From an uncultured Pirellula sp. (GTDB taxonomy: Bacteria > Planctomycetota > Planctomycetia > Pirellulales > Pirellulaceae): DNA of 64,000 nt. The stretch's first letter is position 1. The number at the start of each line of letters is the position of its first letter. The translations under genes and the position numbers were made by a program. The stretch covers positions 62,001 through 126,000 of the forward strand of contig CAIOHR010000433.1 in the NCBI GenBank assembly GCA_903858115.1, read 5' to 3'. Under the pieces are notes generated by a model, which made no database searches, was not told the origin of the DNA, and saw only the letters and a program-made list of their open reading frames with translations. Shown piece by piece: positions 17,324-26,609 of the stretch.

Positions 17324-18592
17324 ATGCTGAGAAGTCGATTCATTACTACAGAAGCTGACTGGTCCTTTCGGGATATCGCTCGGCAGCTTTCTCAATTGGG
17401 ATCTCTCTCGGTCGTATCGCAAGGCTGCTTGGCTCTCGCTTCACTGCTTATCACACGTGCTTTGTCGCCGAGCGATTGGGGTTGGGTAGCGTTCGGCTTA
17501 ACCCTGCAAGGGTATCTTGTCATAATATCCTCGGGAAGCATGCGCTCCTTGGTTATCGAAAGTATTGGTAGAAATCCGCAAAGACTCCACCAAATTGGGA
17601 CGGCATTTGTCATCCTTTCTAGCGGACTCAGCGTAACCCTGGCTCTAGTTTGGTGCGGTACCGCTGCGGTCCTGGGGATGGATCGATGGGTGCTGATTCC
17701 TCTTTGTATTCTTGCTTTCGGCTCAATTGCCAATGGGTTGTATCCGACCGCCCTCTTTGAAGCCAATCTCAATCCGCTTACTCCGAATCGAATTGCAAGT
17801 GTTGTCGATTTCGGATTTCTGATACTCGTTATTGCGTTGAATTTCTTCGGTGAAATTCAGATGCTTTCTATTGCAATCTTGTTTGCATGGAAGTGGGTGA
17901 TGACGGCAGGATGGCAGTGGATTTGCTTCCTCCGCCGCGAAACGATGTTTTGGATAGCATCTTCAGAAGAAATCGCGGCACTTGCGAATGGCATCCCGCA
18001 CCAAGCGATTTTTGGTCTGGCTTGCACGATTCCCATTTCGTCTGGCATTTTGGCATCTCAGTTGGGAGTTAGTTCGACCGAAGCAGGTTTTTTGAGTTTG
18101 GCAACGATGGTCCAGCAAGTGTACATTGTGCTAAGTGTTCAATTGCATCGCATCGTACAACCGAGAATGGTTCTCTATCAATCATCCTCTACGTCCGACG
18201 CGTTTGGTGACTCGATGATGCGATATGTATCGCTCTATCTGCTGGTGCTGGGTTTGATTGCATGGGGGTTGAGCAGTAGTGTCGTTTGGTACGTACTGCC
18301 AATCGATTATCGGCCTGTCCTTTCTTTACTACCGTGGACGATTTTGGCAGGAGGGCTAACGAGTGCTAGTTTTATGGCTAGTTTTCAACTGACGATCCTT
18401 GGGAATCAAAAATACCTATCGCCGATCGCCATCTTCGTTGCGGTCATGCACATCTGCCTCTCGATCTTCGTATTGCGATGGGAAAGCGCCGCAGCGATTG
18501 CGATCCTCGGGGCATTCTCGTCAGGTGTTTCGCTCTTGTTGTTGAACGTTGTTCTTCGAAGGCGTAAGAACTCCGCTCTCAAAGCAGCCTAG
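17324..18592 (+). CDS. Wzx-like polysaccharide flippase
   Basis: A 423-residue protein with about twelve membrane segments and the MOP/Wzx-like start SQLGSLSVVSQGCLALASLL followed by LITRALSPSDWGWVAFGL. Such proteins flip undecaprenyl-linked oligosaccharides across the cytoplasmic membrane. The frame is open from 17186 inside the 7-bp repeat array, but that extension reads low-complexity repeat DNA; ATG 17324 (MLRSRFITTEADWSF), with TAGGG just upstream, is preferred. It is the only flippase recognised in the cluster and is the likely partner of the two Wzy-like proteins. Confidence 0.87.
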   Translation: MLRSRFITTEADWSFRDIARQLSQLGSLSVVSQGCLALASLLITRALSPSDWGWVAFGLTLQGYLVIISSGSMRSLVIESIGRNPQRLHQIGTAFVILSSGLSVTLALVWCGTAAVLGMDRWVLIPLCILAFGSIANGLYPTALFEANLNPLTPNRIASVVDFGFLILVIALNFFGEIQMLSIAILFAWKWVMTAGWQWICFLRRETMFWIASSEEIAALANGIPHQAIFGLACTIPISSGILASQLGVSSTEAGFLSLATMVQQVYIVLSVQLHRIVQPRMVLYQSSSTSDAFGDSMMRYVSLYLLVLGLIAWGLSSSVVWYVLPIDYRPVLSLLPWTILAGGLTSASFMASFQLTILGNQKYLSPIAIFVAVMHICLSIFVLRWESAAAIAILGAFSSGVSLLLLNVVLRRRKNSALKAA

Positions 18593-18633
18593 CGAAAGAG
18601 CCTGCATGAAAACAGTCTTTGTTGCTAAAGGGG

Positions 18634-18695
18634 TAGCCACGTTCGCCAGACCGTGGAAATTCCCTGGAGCCTCTACGTTCTGGCGAACATAGCTA
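18634..18695. repeat. 62-bp imperfect palindrome, REP-like
   Basis: Arms TAGCCACGTTCGCCAGA (18634-18650) and TCTGGCGAACATAGCTA (18679-18695) pair at 15 of 17 positions around a 28-base loop. It starts 42 bp after the flippase stop and overlaps a GTG that would otherwise open the acyltransferase frame. It could act as a transcript-stabilising or terminating hairpin; no T-run follows. Confidence 0.8.
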
Positions 18696-18718
18696 AGCGT
18701 TTACAAAGCCTAGCCAGC

Positions 18719-19687
18719 ATGAACGATCCCAAGATAGCCCCCGTTTCGACTGTTGCAATGAAATGCAAGGGTAGGCAAGATAGATTTGACTATTTGCGCA
18801 TTATTGGGGTGATTCTGGTAACCGCACAGCACGTTCTTACGCTGATGTGGAAGGAAGAGGATTTATCGGAATGGGGACTTCTTGGTACCGGCATTATCGG
18901 GCAGTCAGGGGTAGCGATCTTCTGTTGGATTAGCGGCTGGCTGGCCATTCAGGATAGACGGCGGCCAATGGCATGGATGCTCCAACGACTTCGTGTGTTG
19001 TTACCCGCTTATTGGATCATCCTGTTCGTGAGTTTCGTTTTGGTGACGATCGTTAAGCAAGAAACGGTCTCGTTCTCGCAAGTGTTGTCACAGTTCTTGT
19101 GCATTGGGCAATGGACACACCCTACGACACTCGTCAACGAACCGACCTGGTTCGTGAACTTTATAGTCCTCTGTTACATCATGGTCGTTTTGTTGAAAAT
19201 GTCTCCAAGGATTGAGGCTGCTGTCGCCTTGGCTTTAGTGGGTGCGTTCTGTCTCGTTCCTTTAGCGAACATTACAGCATGGTCGCTTTGGCCATGGTAT
19301 CACTTCATTCCATTCTTGATCGGGATGCTCATGGCCTGTTATTTCCAAAAACCACCAAGTCTAATCCTTTTGGGAATCGCGATGGGGCTCTTTGGTATGT
19401 CGATTTTCCAATCCGTTTTTGCAACGATTGCCGTGAGTACGTTAATTGCATCCATTCCCTTGGAGCACTTGCGGGTGGCCCGAGCCAAGTGGGTTTCCGA
19501 CCACACTTACACTTACTTTTTAGTGCATGGTGTTTTTCTTTCAGGTATGGTCACTTTCATGCCAGCTGCACCGATGGTAGCTACGCTGATCGCCATAGCC
19601 TCTGCCTGCATCGCCTCGGTGGGATTGCAGTTCATGCTGGATCGTATTCCGAGTCTGAATCCGAATCGAAAGCTAATTAGTGTCTAA
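18719..19687 (+). CDS. Acyltransferase 3 family membrane protein
   Basis: The protein of about 322 residues begins with the family hallmark RFDYLRIIGVILVTAQHVL, in which the Arg and His are conserved, and continues with roughly ten membrane segments. Members O-acetylate or otherwise acylate sugars of surface polysaccharides. The frame is open from GTG 18653, but those 22 extra codons lie in the palindromic repeat; ATG 18719 (MNDPKIAP) is preferred. Its stop overlaps the next small frame by 8 bp. Confidence 0.88.
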   Translation: MNDPKIAPVSTVAMKCKGRQDRFDYLRIIGVILVTAQHVLTLMWKEEDLSEWGLLGTGIIGQSGVAIFCWISGWLAIQDRRRPMAWMLQRLRVLLPAYWIILFVSFVLVTIVKQETVSFSQVLSQFLCIGQWTHPTTLVNEPTWFVNFIVLCYIMVVLLKMSPRIEAAVALALVGAFCLVPLANITAWSLWPWYHFIPFLIGMLMACYFQKPPSLILLGIAMGLFGMSIFQSVFATIAVSTLIASIPLEHLRVARAKWVSDHTYTYFLVHGVFLSGMVTFMPAAPMVATLIAIASACIASVGLQFMLDRIPSLNPNRKLISV

Positions 19688-20018
19688 TCAAACGGCATCG
19701 GAATTCGGCGTATCAAAGTTACGATGGTTAGCTACAATCTTGCTTTCCGGCGCGATTGCATGTACTTTGCTTTTGATTTATGCCTCACTGGTGCTACTAA
19801 AGTACACTCCTCTATCTTGGGAGGAAACCCAGACGAGATGGAGAGGTATTGCGTGGCTTTCGCTCGGTATCGGTAATCGTGCGGACTGGATCGCGAATGC
19901 TCTGGTCGTGATACCGTCGGCATTTCTCTTTTCTGGTGCCGTTGACTATAGACGCAAATCGCGTTGGTCACTTTCAACAAAAAGATCGACGCATTTTGTG
20001 GAACGTAGTTTCTTATAA
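19680..20018 (+). pseudogene. Truncated VanZ-like protein
   Basis: The 112-residue frame opens with GTG at 19680, overlapping the acyltransferase stop. It holds one membrane segment (WLATILLSGAIACTLLLIYA), then YTPLSWEETQ and NRADWIANALVVIPSAFLF, which match the first half of a VanZ domain (N-x-x-x-F-x-P-x-G/A-F). The second half, with the expected E-x-x-Q…R…D…N signature, is absent, and the last 20 residues are basic and unlike VanZ. It is probably a remnant, although a short functional protein cannot be excluded. A complete VanZ-like gene follows at 21593. Confidence 0.55.
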
Positions 20019-20072
20019 ACCTGGTTTTTTGCTAGCGTTCAATATGCGCAATCACTTAAAAGGTCTCGCTAT

Positions 20073-21500
20073 ATGCGAATAGACATTAGCCGGGGACTTT
20101 ATGTCTGTCACTGTTTATTGGTCATTCTGGCTTTTTGGACGCTGGGGTGGATCGCAATGCACCAAGAAATCTTGGGCTTATCGCAGTCCACGAAAAGGCC
20201 CGCGAGCGACTGGATACCGAATCTTGAAGTAGTAATTCCATCTTTGTTCGCAATTGGGATGTTGATTTTCGCTCCGCTACGCCCTCAACTCGGGCTTCTG
20301 GCATATATTGCAATTGGCTATGGTTTTCCAAGACAGGAATCCTATGAATTCTTCTTGCGATGGCATGTTTTGGAAGCAATATCCTTGCTTTCTATGTCCG
20401 CATTGATTGTGTCACAGTTTCTGCAACGCCGAGCTAATGTCGATTTTCAGAGCGATCCAGCACGTTTGATTCTTCGCCATCCGCTGTTTATCTTTATGAC
20501 AGCATTGGTGTCCTGGATACTAATTTCCGCGTTGGCCTCCAGTCTCTACGGAGGTTATCAGCCCGTTCTCAATCATTCTCCAATTCAGATGTTAGACGGA
20601 TGGTGTTTGTTCGTCGTCGCAGCATATTGCATGAGAACTGACTTAACATGGTGGTATCTGGGAATAACTTTTTCTCTAACATTATGTTTGCGGGCTGCTT
20701 TAGCACCTCGGTACATTCACCTTGAGGGCGACATGGGCGTCCTTTTATCCATGGGAATTCCATTGGCTCTGGCAACCTTAGCCGTAGCAAAAACGATACC
20801 AGCCAAGTTAGTGGCACTGGTGTTTGCAGGTATGCAGTCGTTCACGTTGTATATGACAGAAAATCGAGGCGGCCTGGTGGCTCTCGGTGCCGCTATGATT
20901 GTTCTTTGGCTTGCTAGCCGGTGGAAATGGCGATTGCTCGTTGTGATAACACCCGTCGCTCTGATCGCAGCGACTTTTTTTGTCGAATCAGGTTACTGGC
21001 ATCGATTTGAAGATATATGGAACGGTGGAAGCAACCGTGGTTCGGTTGACAGTCGACTGTTAATCTATGAAGCCGGGTTGAAGATGACATATCGCAATCC
21101 TGTCTTTGGCGTAGGAATTGGCAATTTCGAACCACAAATGTCAAAATACTCTCGTAACGGAAAGTCAGATAGTCCTCACAACAATGTAATTGGAATGTTT
21201 GCAGAAACCGGTTTTCTAGGAGGACTGCTCTACGTCGCCCTGTTCGGTTGTTCAATCGGACTGTGTTTGATGCAGGCTCGGCGAAAACAAACTGAACTCA
21301 TGCAATTGGTCGCCCCTGGACTTGGTGCAACACTAACTGCGTATATTGTAAGCGGCATGTTCATGACACGCCACACACTCGAATTGGCCTACCTACTGGT
21401 TGGTGGCGTAGTTGCAATCAACACCCTTCAGACAAAAGAAACGTCTTTTAGCAATCAAGTACCAGAGGAGAAAGTCAGCCCAAAAAAAGAGCAATATTAA
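20073..21500 (+). CDS. O-antigen ligase / Wzy-type polymerase family membrane protein
   Basis: This second Wzy-like protein has 475 residues and about eleven membrane segments. Family features are TENRGGLVALGAAMIVLWL and, after a large loop, FGVGIGNFEPQMS…SDSPHNNVIGMFAETGF. It differs clearly from the protein at 9393, so one may polymerise and the other ligate, or they may serve two glycans. The C-terminal tail is charged and cytoplasmic-like (EEKVSPKKEQY). Confidence 0.9.
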   Translation: MRIDISRGLYVCHCLLVILAFWTLGWIAMHQEILGLSQSTKRPASDWIPNLEVVIPSLFAIGMLIFAPLRPQLGLLAYIAIGYGFPRQESYEFFLRWHVLEAISLLSMSALIVSQFLQRRANVDFQSDPARLILRHPLFIFMTALVSWILISALASSLYGGYQPVLNHSPIQMLDGWCLFVVAAYCMRTDLTWWYLGITFSLTLCLRAALAPRYIHLEGDMGVLLSMGIPLALATLAVAKTIPAKLVALVFAGMQSFTLYMTENRGGLVALGAAMIVLWLASRWKWRLLVVITPVALIAATFFVESGYWHRFEDIWNGGSNRGSVDSRLLIYEAGLKMTYRNPVFGVGIGNFEPQMSKYSRNGKSDSPHNNVIGMFAETGFLGGLLYVALFGCSIGLCLMQARRKQTELMQLVAPGLGATLTAYIVSGMFMTRHTLELAYLLVGGVVAINTLQTKETSFSNQVPEEKVSPKKEQY

Positions 21501-21592
21501 TTGGCTAAGCTAAGCATTGCATAACTACTCCATTCGTCATTGGCTGAATTCATCCCCTATAGACCAGATCCTAAAGTAAGTGCCTTGAGATC

Positions 21593-22993
21593 GTGATACC
21601 AAAAATGACAACTATGCATGCTCTTACCATGGACAGAATTTTTCCGGCGAGACGCGTATTTGTTGTGCTTTCGGTTGTGTGGATGATATTTACCATACTT
21701 GGTTCATGGTATCCATTCCAGTACCAGCCTCGTACAGTAGGTGATGCTTGGTTGGTTTGGATGCGATCAGGCGAAATCCACAGTGTCGTGAAAACTGATC
21801 TGGCAATAAACCTATTCCTTGGATTTCCTTTAGGATTGTTTAGCAGCCTTAGCTTTTCGAGAACATCCAAGAATAGTTCTGTTTGGCGAGGGATTTTTAT
21901 TGCAGGCCTTCTCCTATGCAACGTGTTCGTGCTAGCGTTACTGGTCGAATTGGGGCAGCATTGGTTTGGAAATAGGGTGCCATCCATGTTTGATACAGCG
22001 GCACAGACTTTGGGCGGATTTTTGGGATTGTCGGTTGCATGGTTTCGCGGCGAATGGCTGATGGCGCGATTTGATTTGGTATTCTTCAACAATCGAATGA
22101 AACCAGCGGATGCCTTTCTAGACCTTTACTTTGCAGGATACATACTGTGGATGTTGTTTCCGTTCATACCCTGTGTCTCTCCGACAGAATTGAGTTCCAA
22201 GTGGCGTGGTGGGATGATTGATCTTTCTCTCGTTGCCGAATGGAATGTTGACTTTTGGCAAGCGGGCTACACGGTGCTTGTCTCCGCCACAACGGCATTT
22301 CCTATTGGATATCGTGTTGCGAGTCGTAGTTTCGTTGCCTTGACAAAAAAACCTTGGCTTAATGCGATCGCATCTTCCACCCTAGTCGTAGTGTTACTAG
22401 AGATCGCGCAGGTCTTTATCGAAACACGTTCGGCACAATTGGCAGATGCTTTTTGGTCGTGTGTGGGAACCGGGTCAGGTGTAGCTACGTTTTTTCATTT
22501 TTCGGGAACACAGCAATCGTCCTTTCTTGCGTCGTCAAGGGTTTCTCGAACGACGGGACTTTGCTCACTTGCCGCATTCACTGTTGTCTATTTGTCGATG
22601 GCATGGGCTCCTTTTGAGTGGCTGAAATCTTGGGCGGAAATCTCGCATCGCGCTAAACATTCTTGGTCTACACTATTTAGCCAACTTCTGAGTGGAAATG
22701 ATTTCTACAATGCATCTAACTTGTTCCGAACAGGGATGTTGTCGGCCCCATTAGGGGCAATCAGTTTTGTGGCTTTCAATTCCTTGTTAAAAAGGCACCT
22801 TGAACTCGCATTACTGCTAGCCGCCATTTGCGTGTTAGTAGTGTGCTTGGGTGCGGAAGCAGGCCAAGTGATGTCAGTACGACACAGCCCGAGTGGTTTG
22901 GGTGCTTTTGTGAGAGTTTTGGGAGGCGTACTTGGAATGGCAGTAGCCTTTCGGATTATGCAACCCTGCAGGGTTAACGGTTGCCAGAAATGA
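21593..22993 (+). CDS. Triple-module VanZ-like membrane protein
   Basis: The protein of 466 residues repeats a VanZ-like pattern three times. Module 1 has WYPFQYQ, NLFLGFPLGLF and VELGQHWFGNR…LGGFLG; module 2 has TTAFPIGYRVA and LEIAQVFIETRSAQLAD…GTGSG; module 3 has WAPFEWL, TGMLSAPLGAISF and AEAGQVMSVR…LGGVLG. Single VanZ domains are widespread in surface-glycan clusters and are linked to glycopeptide resistance in enterococci; a three-module protein is unusual to me. It starts at GTG 21593, or possibly ATG 21605. Its stop overlaps the next ATG as ATGA, so the two are translationally coupled. Confidence 0.8.
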   Translation: MIPKMTTMHALTMDRIFPARRVFVVLSVVWMIFTILGSWYPFQYQPRTVGDAWLVWMRSGEIHSVVKTDLAINLFLGFPLGLFSSLSFSRTSKNSSVWRGIFIAGLLLCNVFVLALLVELGQHWFGNRVPSMFDTAAQTLGGFLGLSVAWFRGEWLMARFDLVFFNNRMKPADAFLDLYFAGYILWMLFPFIPCVSPTELSSKWRGGMIDLSLVAEWNVDFWQAGYTVLVSATTAFPIGYRVASRSFVALTKKPWLNAIASSTLVVVLLEIAQVFIETRSAQLADAFWSCVGTGSGVATFFHFSGTQQSSFLASSRVSRTTGLCSLAAFTVVYLSMAWAPFEWLKSWAEISHRAKHSWSTLFSQLLSGNDFYNASNLFRTGMLSAPLGAISFVAFNSLLKRHLELALLLAAICVLVVCLGAEAGQVMSVRHSPSGLGAFVRVLGGVLGMAVAFRIMQPCRVNGCQK

Positions 22994-24156
22994 CAATTCG
23001 AATGCTTCATTTGCGAGTGGTCGCTGGTACTGGGGGTGGGCCAGAGAAAACGATCCTCAACTCGCCTCGCTTTATTCGACGCCATGGATTCGAGGCGCAT
23101 GTGGTTTACCTTTGCCCACCCAATGATTCGGTGGCAAATTCACTCCAGGAACGTGCACTCGATGCGGACTGTCCTCTCACGGTCCTGCCGGATCGCGGTC
23201 CCTTCGATTGGAGTATTCTGCGTTCACTCCTGAAGATCTGTCGCGAGAAAAAGATCCAGTTGCTCCAAACACACGACTACAAATCGAATGCACTGGGACT
23301 GATCCTTCGACGTTTTCATCGTTGCTCCATGGTAAGTATGCTTCACGGTTGGACCGACATGTCCGGGAGAATGCCGCTGTATAAAAAAGTAGATCAATGG
23401 TGTTTGCCACGATACCAATCGCTGATTTGCGTTTCCAAGGATCTAGTCGAGGAATGCAAAAGACTTCGCATCCCAGATTCTAAGGTCCATCTCGTGCACA
23501 ATGGAATCGATGTTGACCAATTCGAGAGAAGCCTTTCCACCGAGCAAGCGAAAAAGGAAATCGATGCACACGACCGACGATTTCTCATCGGGAGCGTAGG
23601 ACGTCTCTCACCCGAAAAGGGATTTGTAGAACTCATTCGGGCTGTTCATTCCTTGCAAAGCGAGTCCATCCCTCTCGATTTGTGGATCGCAGGCGATGGT
23701 CCTCAGCGAACCGAGCTTGAGAAGCTAATCGTGGAACTAGGGTTGCAAGGTTCCGTCAAACTGTTGGGCCAGCTTAAAGACACAAAAACTTTTTACCAAG
23801 CGATGGATCTGTTCGTGCTCAATAGCATTCGCGAAGGATTACCGAATGTGCTTCTCGAAGCTATGGCACTTGGCACGCCTGTGGTCGCAACCGCTATCGC
23901 CGGTATTCCTTCGTTGGTGCTGGATGGAATGTGCGGACGGTTGATTGCTCCACAGAACGATGCTGAATTACGTAATGCCATCCGAGACGCTATCCATGAG
24001 AACGACAAGACAGCGCAGATGGCAAGTGCGGCACGAATGCGAATCGAAGAAGAGTTCTCGTTTGCTGTCCGCATGGAGAAGATCGCTCGCATCTACGAGG
24101 ATTTGATCCATGGTCGCAAAGGGAAGCGGCAGACTGCTTACCCGACCAAGGTGTAA
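22990..24156 (+). CDS. Glycosyltransferase family 4
   Basis: A GT-B enzyme of 388 residues: MLHLRVVAGTGGGPEKTIL at the N-terminus, VGRLSPEKGFVELIRAVHSL at the domain junction and the EX7E site EGLPNVLLEAMALGTPVVAT. ATG 22990 overlaps the stop of the VanZ gene in ATGA, which favours it over the TTG at 22981. It is the last gene of the glycan cluster before a 478-bp gap. Confidence 0.92.
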   Translation: MTIRMLHLRVVAGTGGGPEKTILNSPRFIRRHGFEAHVVYLCPPNDSVANSLQERALDADCPLTVLPDRGPFDWSILRSLLKICREKKIQLLQTHDYKSNALGLILRRFHRCSMVSMLHGWTDMSGRMPLYKKVDQWCLPRYQSLICVSKDLVEECKRLRIPDSKVHLVHNGIDVDQFERSLSTEQAKKEIDAHDRRFLIGSVGRLSPEKGFVELIRAVHSLQSESIPLDLWIAGDGPQRTELEKLIVELGLQGSVKLLGQLKDTKTFYQAMDLFVLNSIREGLPNVLLEAMALGTPVVATAIAGIPSLVLDGMCGRLIAPQNDAELRNAIRDAIHENDKTAQMASAARMRIEEEFSFAVRMEKIARIYEDLIHGRKGKRQTAYPTKV

Positions 24157-24634
24157 GGGCTCTTGGCTTCAATGGATCTACTTGAAGGTCCCGGAATATT
24201 CATAACCCGAAGCGTGAGCGAGGGATTTCAGCAAAAAGATTTGACCACGAATAACTCGAATTGCACGAATAGGAATACCGTAGACTCTTCATTCGCGTGA
24301 TTCGTCCTATTCGTGGTTTAGAAATAGAGTATGCATCGTTGGAGCAGAGGCTCTTTGATTCATGCTTTGTTTGCATCGCAGAAATGGATGCTAACGCGTT
24401 TCGGCTGATTCAAGCAACGAGGCCTTACGTCGTGGGTTGAGAAAAGACTTCACAATTCTGATCCTGGTCGGTCGTTTCCATCCCTGAATCTAGCTTTTAC
24501 CTGATTCTAGCTTCGTCGGGCATGCTATGTTAGAGATCGAAAAGCAAAATGCGATGCGGGCTCGCAATAATTGAAATCAACCAACATTCACCCGTCGCTT
24601 AAGTTACCACCGACCACTTTCCAACGATTCGCCC
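24157..24634. other. Intergenic region with two dispersed-type repeats
   Basis: No gene is supported here. At 24202-24226 lies the word ACCCGAAGCGTGAGCGAGGG, a repeat type I recall as common in Pirellulaceae genomes. At 24241-24320 an imperfect palindrome has ends GACCACGAATA and, inverted, AACCACGAATA, with further CACGAAT/ATTCG words inside. The rest shows no clear promoter or hairpin. Confidence 0.6.
24241..24320. repeat. 80-bp CCACGAATA palindromic repeat
   Basis: The ends TTGACCACGAATA and TATTCGTGGTTTA are inverted copies of each other, and the interior contains CACGAATAGGA and TCCTATTCG. The structure is that of a small non-coding palindromic repeat sitting downstream of the glycan cluster. 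Confidence 0.65.
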
Positions 24635-26584
24635 ATGCTAACCTTTAGTTTGATCTTTACCTTATTGAGCATGACTGTTCAGGAGCGAAGCATTGTCGAT
24701 GAACGACTGATTGAGGATACGGTACCTGCAGAATTGGAAAAGAGGCGAGATGTTGCTGACTTGATTTTGCGGCTTTCCGTTCTCCGAAGAAATCAATCCA
24801 TCTTTGGAGAGAAGCATCCTCAATTTCAAAAAATCTTAGTGGATATCAAGTCACTGGAAGATCAATTGTCTGCCATTTTGAGCGCAGGCAAGCCACCATC
24901 ACCTCCCATCGATGGTACCAAGAAGTCTGAAACGTTGCCCATGAAGGAGTCTCCCACAACTTCTGAATCTGCCACGGCAAAACCTATCGAGCGCAAACTA
25001 GCTCTCGGCCTCAAGGAACGACCTCTTTGGAAGAACTTGAATCTCCCTCTGTTGAAGCGAGAAACGCCCTATCAACTGCATCCAATGCCTCCTAGCGGAT
25101 ATCTCGATTCGTTCTCTCAAGTCGGTGCCTTTCCAGCACTGGGAATGCTATGGGGTTTGGAGTTGGAACCTCGAACCAACGCGCAACTCTGGATAAGCTG
25201 GAAGCAATCGGATCCAACAAAGTCGAGAACTTTGCTATGGAAATCTCCCACCCAGATAACGTCACTCGTTTTGGATCGGGAGTTCGAAACGACCGGGCGG
25301 ATTTACTTGACGAGAGTGGCACCGAAAACCAAGGCCGAATCGGAATTAGTTCGCTTGGAGATCATGGTTGCAAAGGCCGAACTGGAACCACCCTTCCATC
25401 TCTTGGAATCACCAACGTTGCTTGCGACCGTGGAAGGCAATGACGGGTGTCGAATACTAGCTAGCTCGAACGGTACTATGTTCCTTGCAGGGAAGCACAA
25501 AGGAATAATCGCTTTGAATCAAAGCTTCGAATCAAAAAAACTCGCAAATGGTTTGAGCTATTTCCGCCAAGTCGATTCGAGGAATGCCGCATCGGATGGT
25601 GGCATTGCGCCTGACGAATCGATTTTTAACCCACAAGAAGTTCTTGCTGCTGACCGACTCTTCTACGACCATGTGGGTATGGTCTTATGGAACCTAGAGA
25701 TTTCTGAAGGCAAAGTGCGAGCGATTCCCATCGCAGGAAAGCTATCCGACAAAAAGACAATCGAATGGAAAACGGATGGCACTCGAAATTTGCGGAGTCC
25801 ATGGATGTGGGGCAATGAAGGACTTGGGAACGATCCATCCACATTTGTTGCGATCGATAAAGTTAATGGCGAGATAGTGCGTTTGAACTTGGCGAACCCC
25901 GACAAAGGAGTCGTGCCTGTTTGTCGTTCGACAGTCAGTTTGCGTTCTTTGACTTTGGACTCGAATGAGGAGCCTTTGGTGCAAGATGAAGCAGGTCAGG
26001 TTTACCATTTGCGGAGTGCACCGCCCTCAGCCTCTATCGATCTTCCCATCCGATTGAGTAAGAGTGGATTTTATGCCGATCCGGAGAAGGGAACTGTTGG
26101 AGAAGGCTTTGTTTCCTATTCCCCGAAACCCAACTTAGCCTCTCCGGATGCATGCATGGTTGATTCGCGAGAAAATAGCGTTGGTCGTTTTAAGATCGAT
26201 CAATGGATTGGAATACCATCGGGTAGCGTGGAGTTTACGAAAACGGAACAGTCTATATTCCCGGAGCAGACCGTTTTTCTTCAAACGTTTACTGATATCA
26301 AAACATTGATGCGAGACGAGACTCGCATTTTGATTCATCAGGGAAGAGAATGGTACGGTTTCATCTACAAATGGAACGAATCACAGTCCGATGCGATTCT
26401 TGCAAGAGCAGAGGGCGAGCCTTTGATACCCAACCGGAGTAGCTGTAATCACTGCCACTTGCAGCCCAACAATCAGTTCATTCTTGGATTCCGACCATCG
26501 AATTTAGCCGAGTACCACCGTTACAAACCCAATGAATCCGCCCTGCAAATTCGGACATTGAGGCAAATAGGAATCCTCCCTTGA
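24635..26584 (+). CDS. Propeller-like protein with C-terminal c-type heme motif (HNE_0200-like)
   Basis: The 649-residue protein starts with a hydrophobic segment (MLTFSLIFTLLSMTV), a helical stretch with FGEKHPQFQKILVDIKSLED, and a Ser/Thr/Pro linker. The middle resembles the beta-propeller of secreted planctomycete dehydrogenase-like proteins. The end carries ETRILIHQGREWYGFIYKWN and SSCNHCHLQPNNQFILGFRP, with one CxxCH at about residue 604, matching the HNE_0200/SO_2930 type as I remember it. A periplasmic redox or electron-transfer role is inference; the partner is unknown. It stands between the glycan cluster and the exosortase locus and ends 25 bp before the FemAB gene, so the two may be co-transcribed. 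Confidence 0.75.
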   Translation: MLTFSLIFTLLSMTVQERSIVDERLIEDTVPAELEKRRDVADLILRLSVLRRNQSIFGEKHPQFQKILVDIKSLEDQLSAILSAGKPPSPPIDGTKKSETLPMKESPTTSESATAKPIERKLALGLKERPLWKNLNLPLLKRETPYQLHPMPPSGYLDSFSQVGAFPALGMLWGLELEPRTNAQLWISWKQSDPTKSRTLLWKSPTQITSLVLDREFETTGRIYLTRVAPKTKAESELVRLEIMVAKAELEPPFHLLESPTLLATVEGNDGCRILASSNGTMFLAGKHKGIIALNQSFESKKLANGLSYFRQVDSRNAASDGGIAPDESIFNPQEVLAADRLFYDHVGMVLWNLEISEGKVRAIPIAGKLSDKKTIEWKTDGTRNLRSPWMWGNEGLGNDPSTFVAIDKVNGEIVRLNLANPDKGVVPVCRSTVSLRSLTLDSNEEPLVQDEAGQVYHLRSAPPSASIDLPIRLSKSGFYADPEKGTVGEGFVSYSPKPNLASPDACMVDSRENSVGRFKIDQWIGIPSGSVEFTKTEQSIFPEQTVFLQTFTDIKTLMRDETRILIHQGREWYGFIYKWNESQSDAILARAEGEPLIPNRSSCNHCHLQPNNQFILGFRPSNLAEYHRYKPNESALQIRTLRQIGILP

Positions 26585-26609
26585 ATGAAGTACAGCAGGC
26601 CCCAAATCT

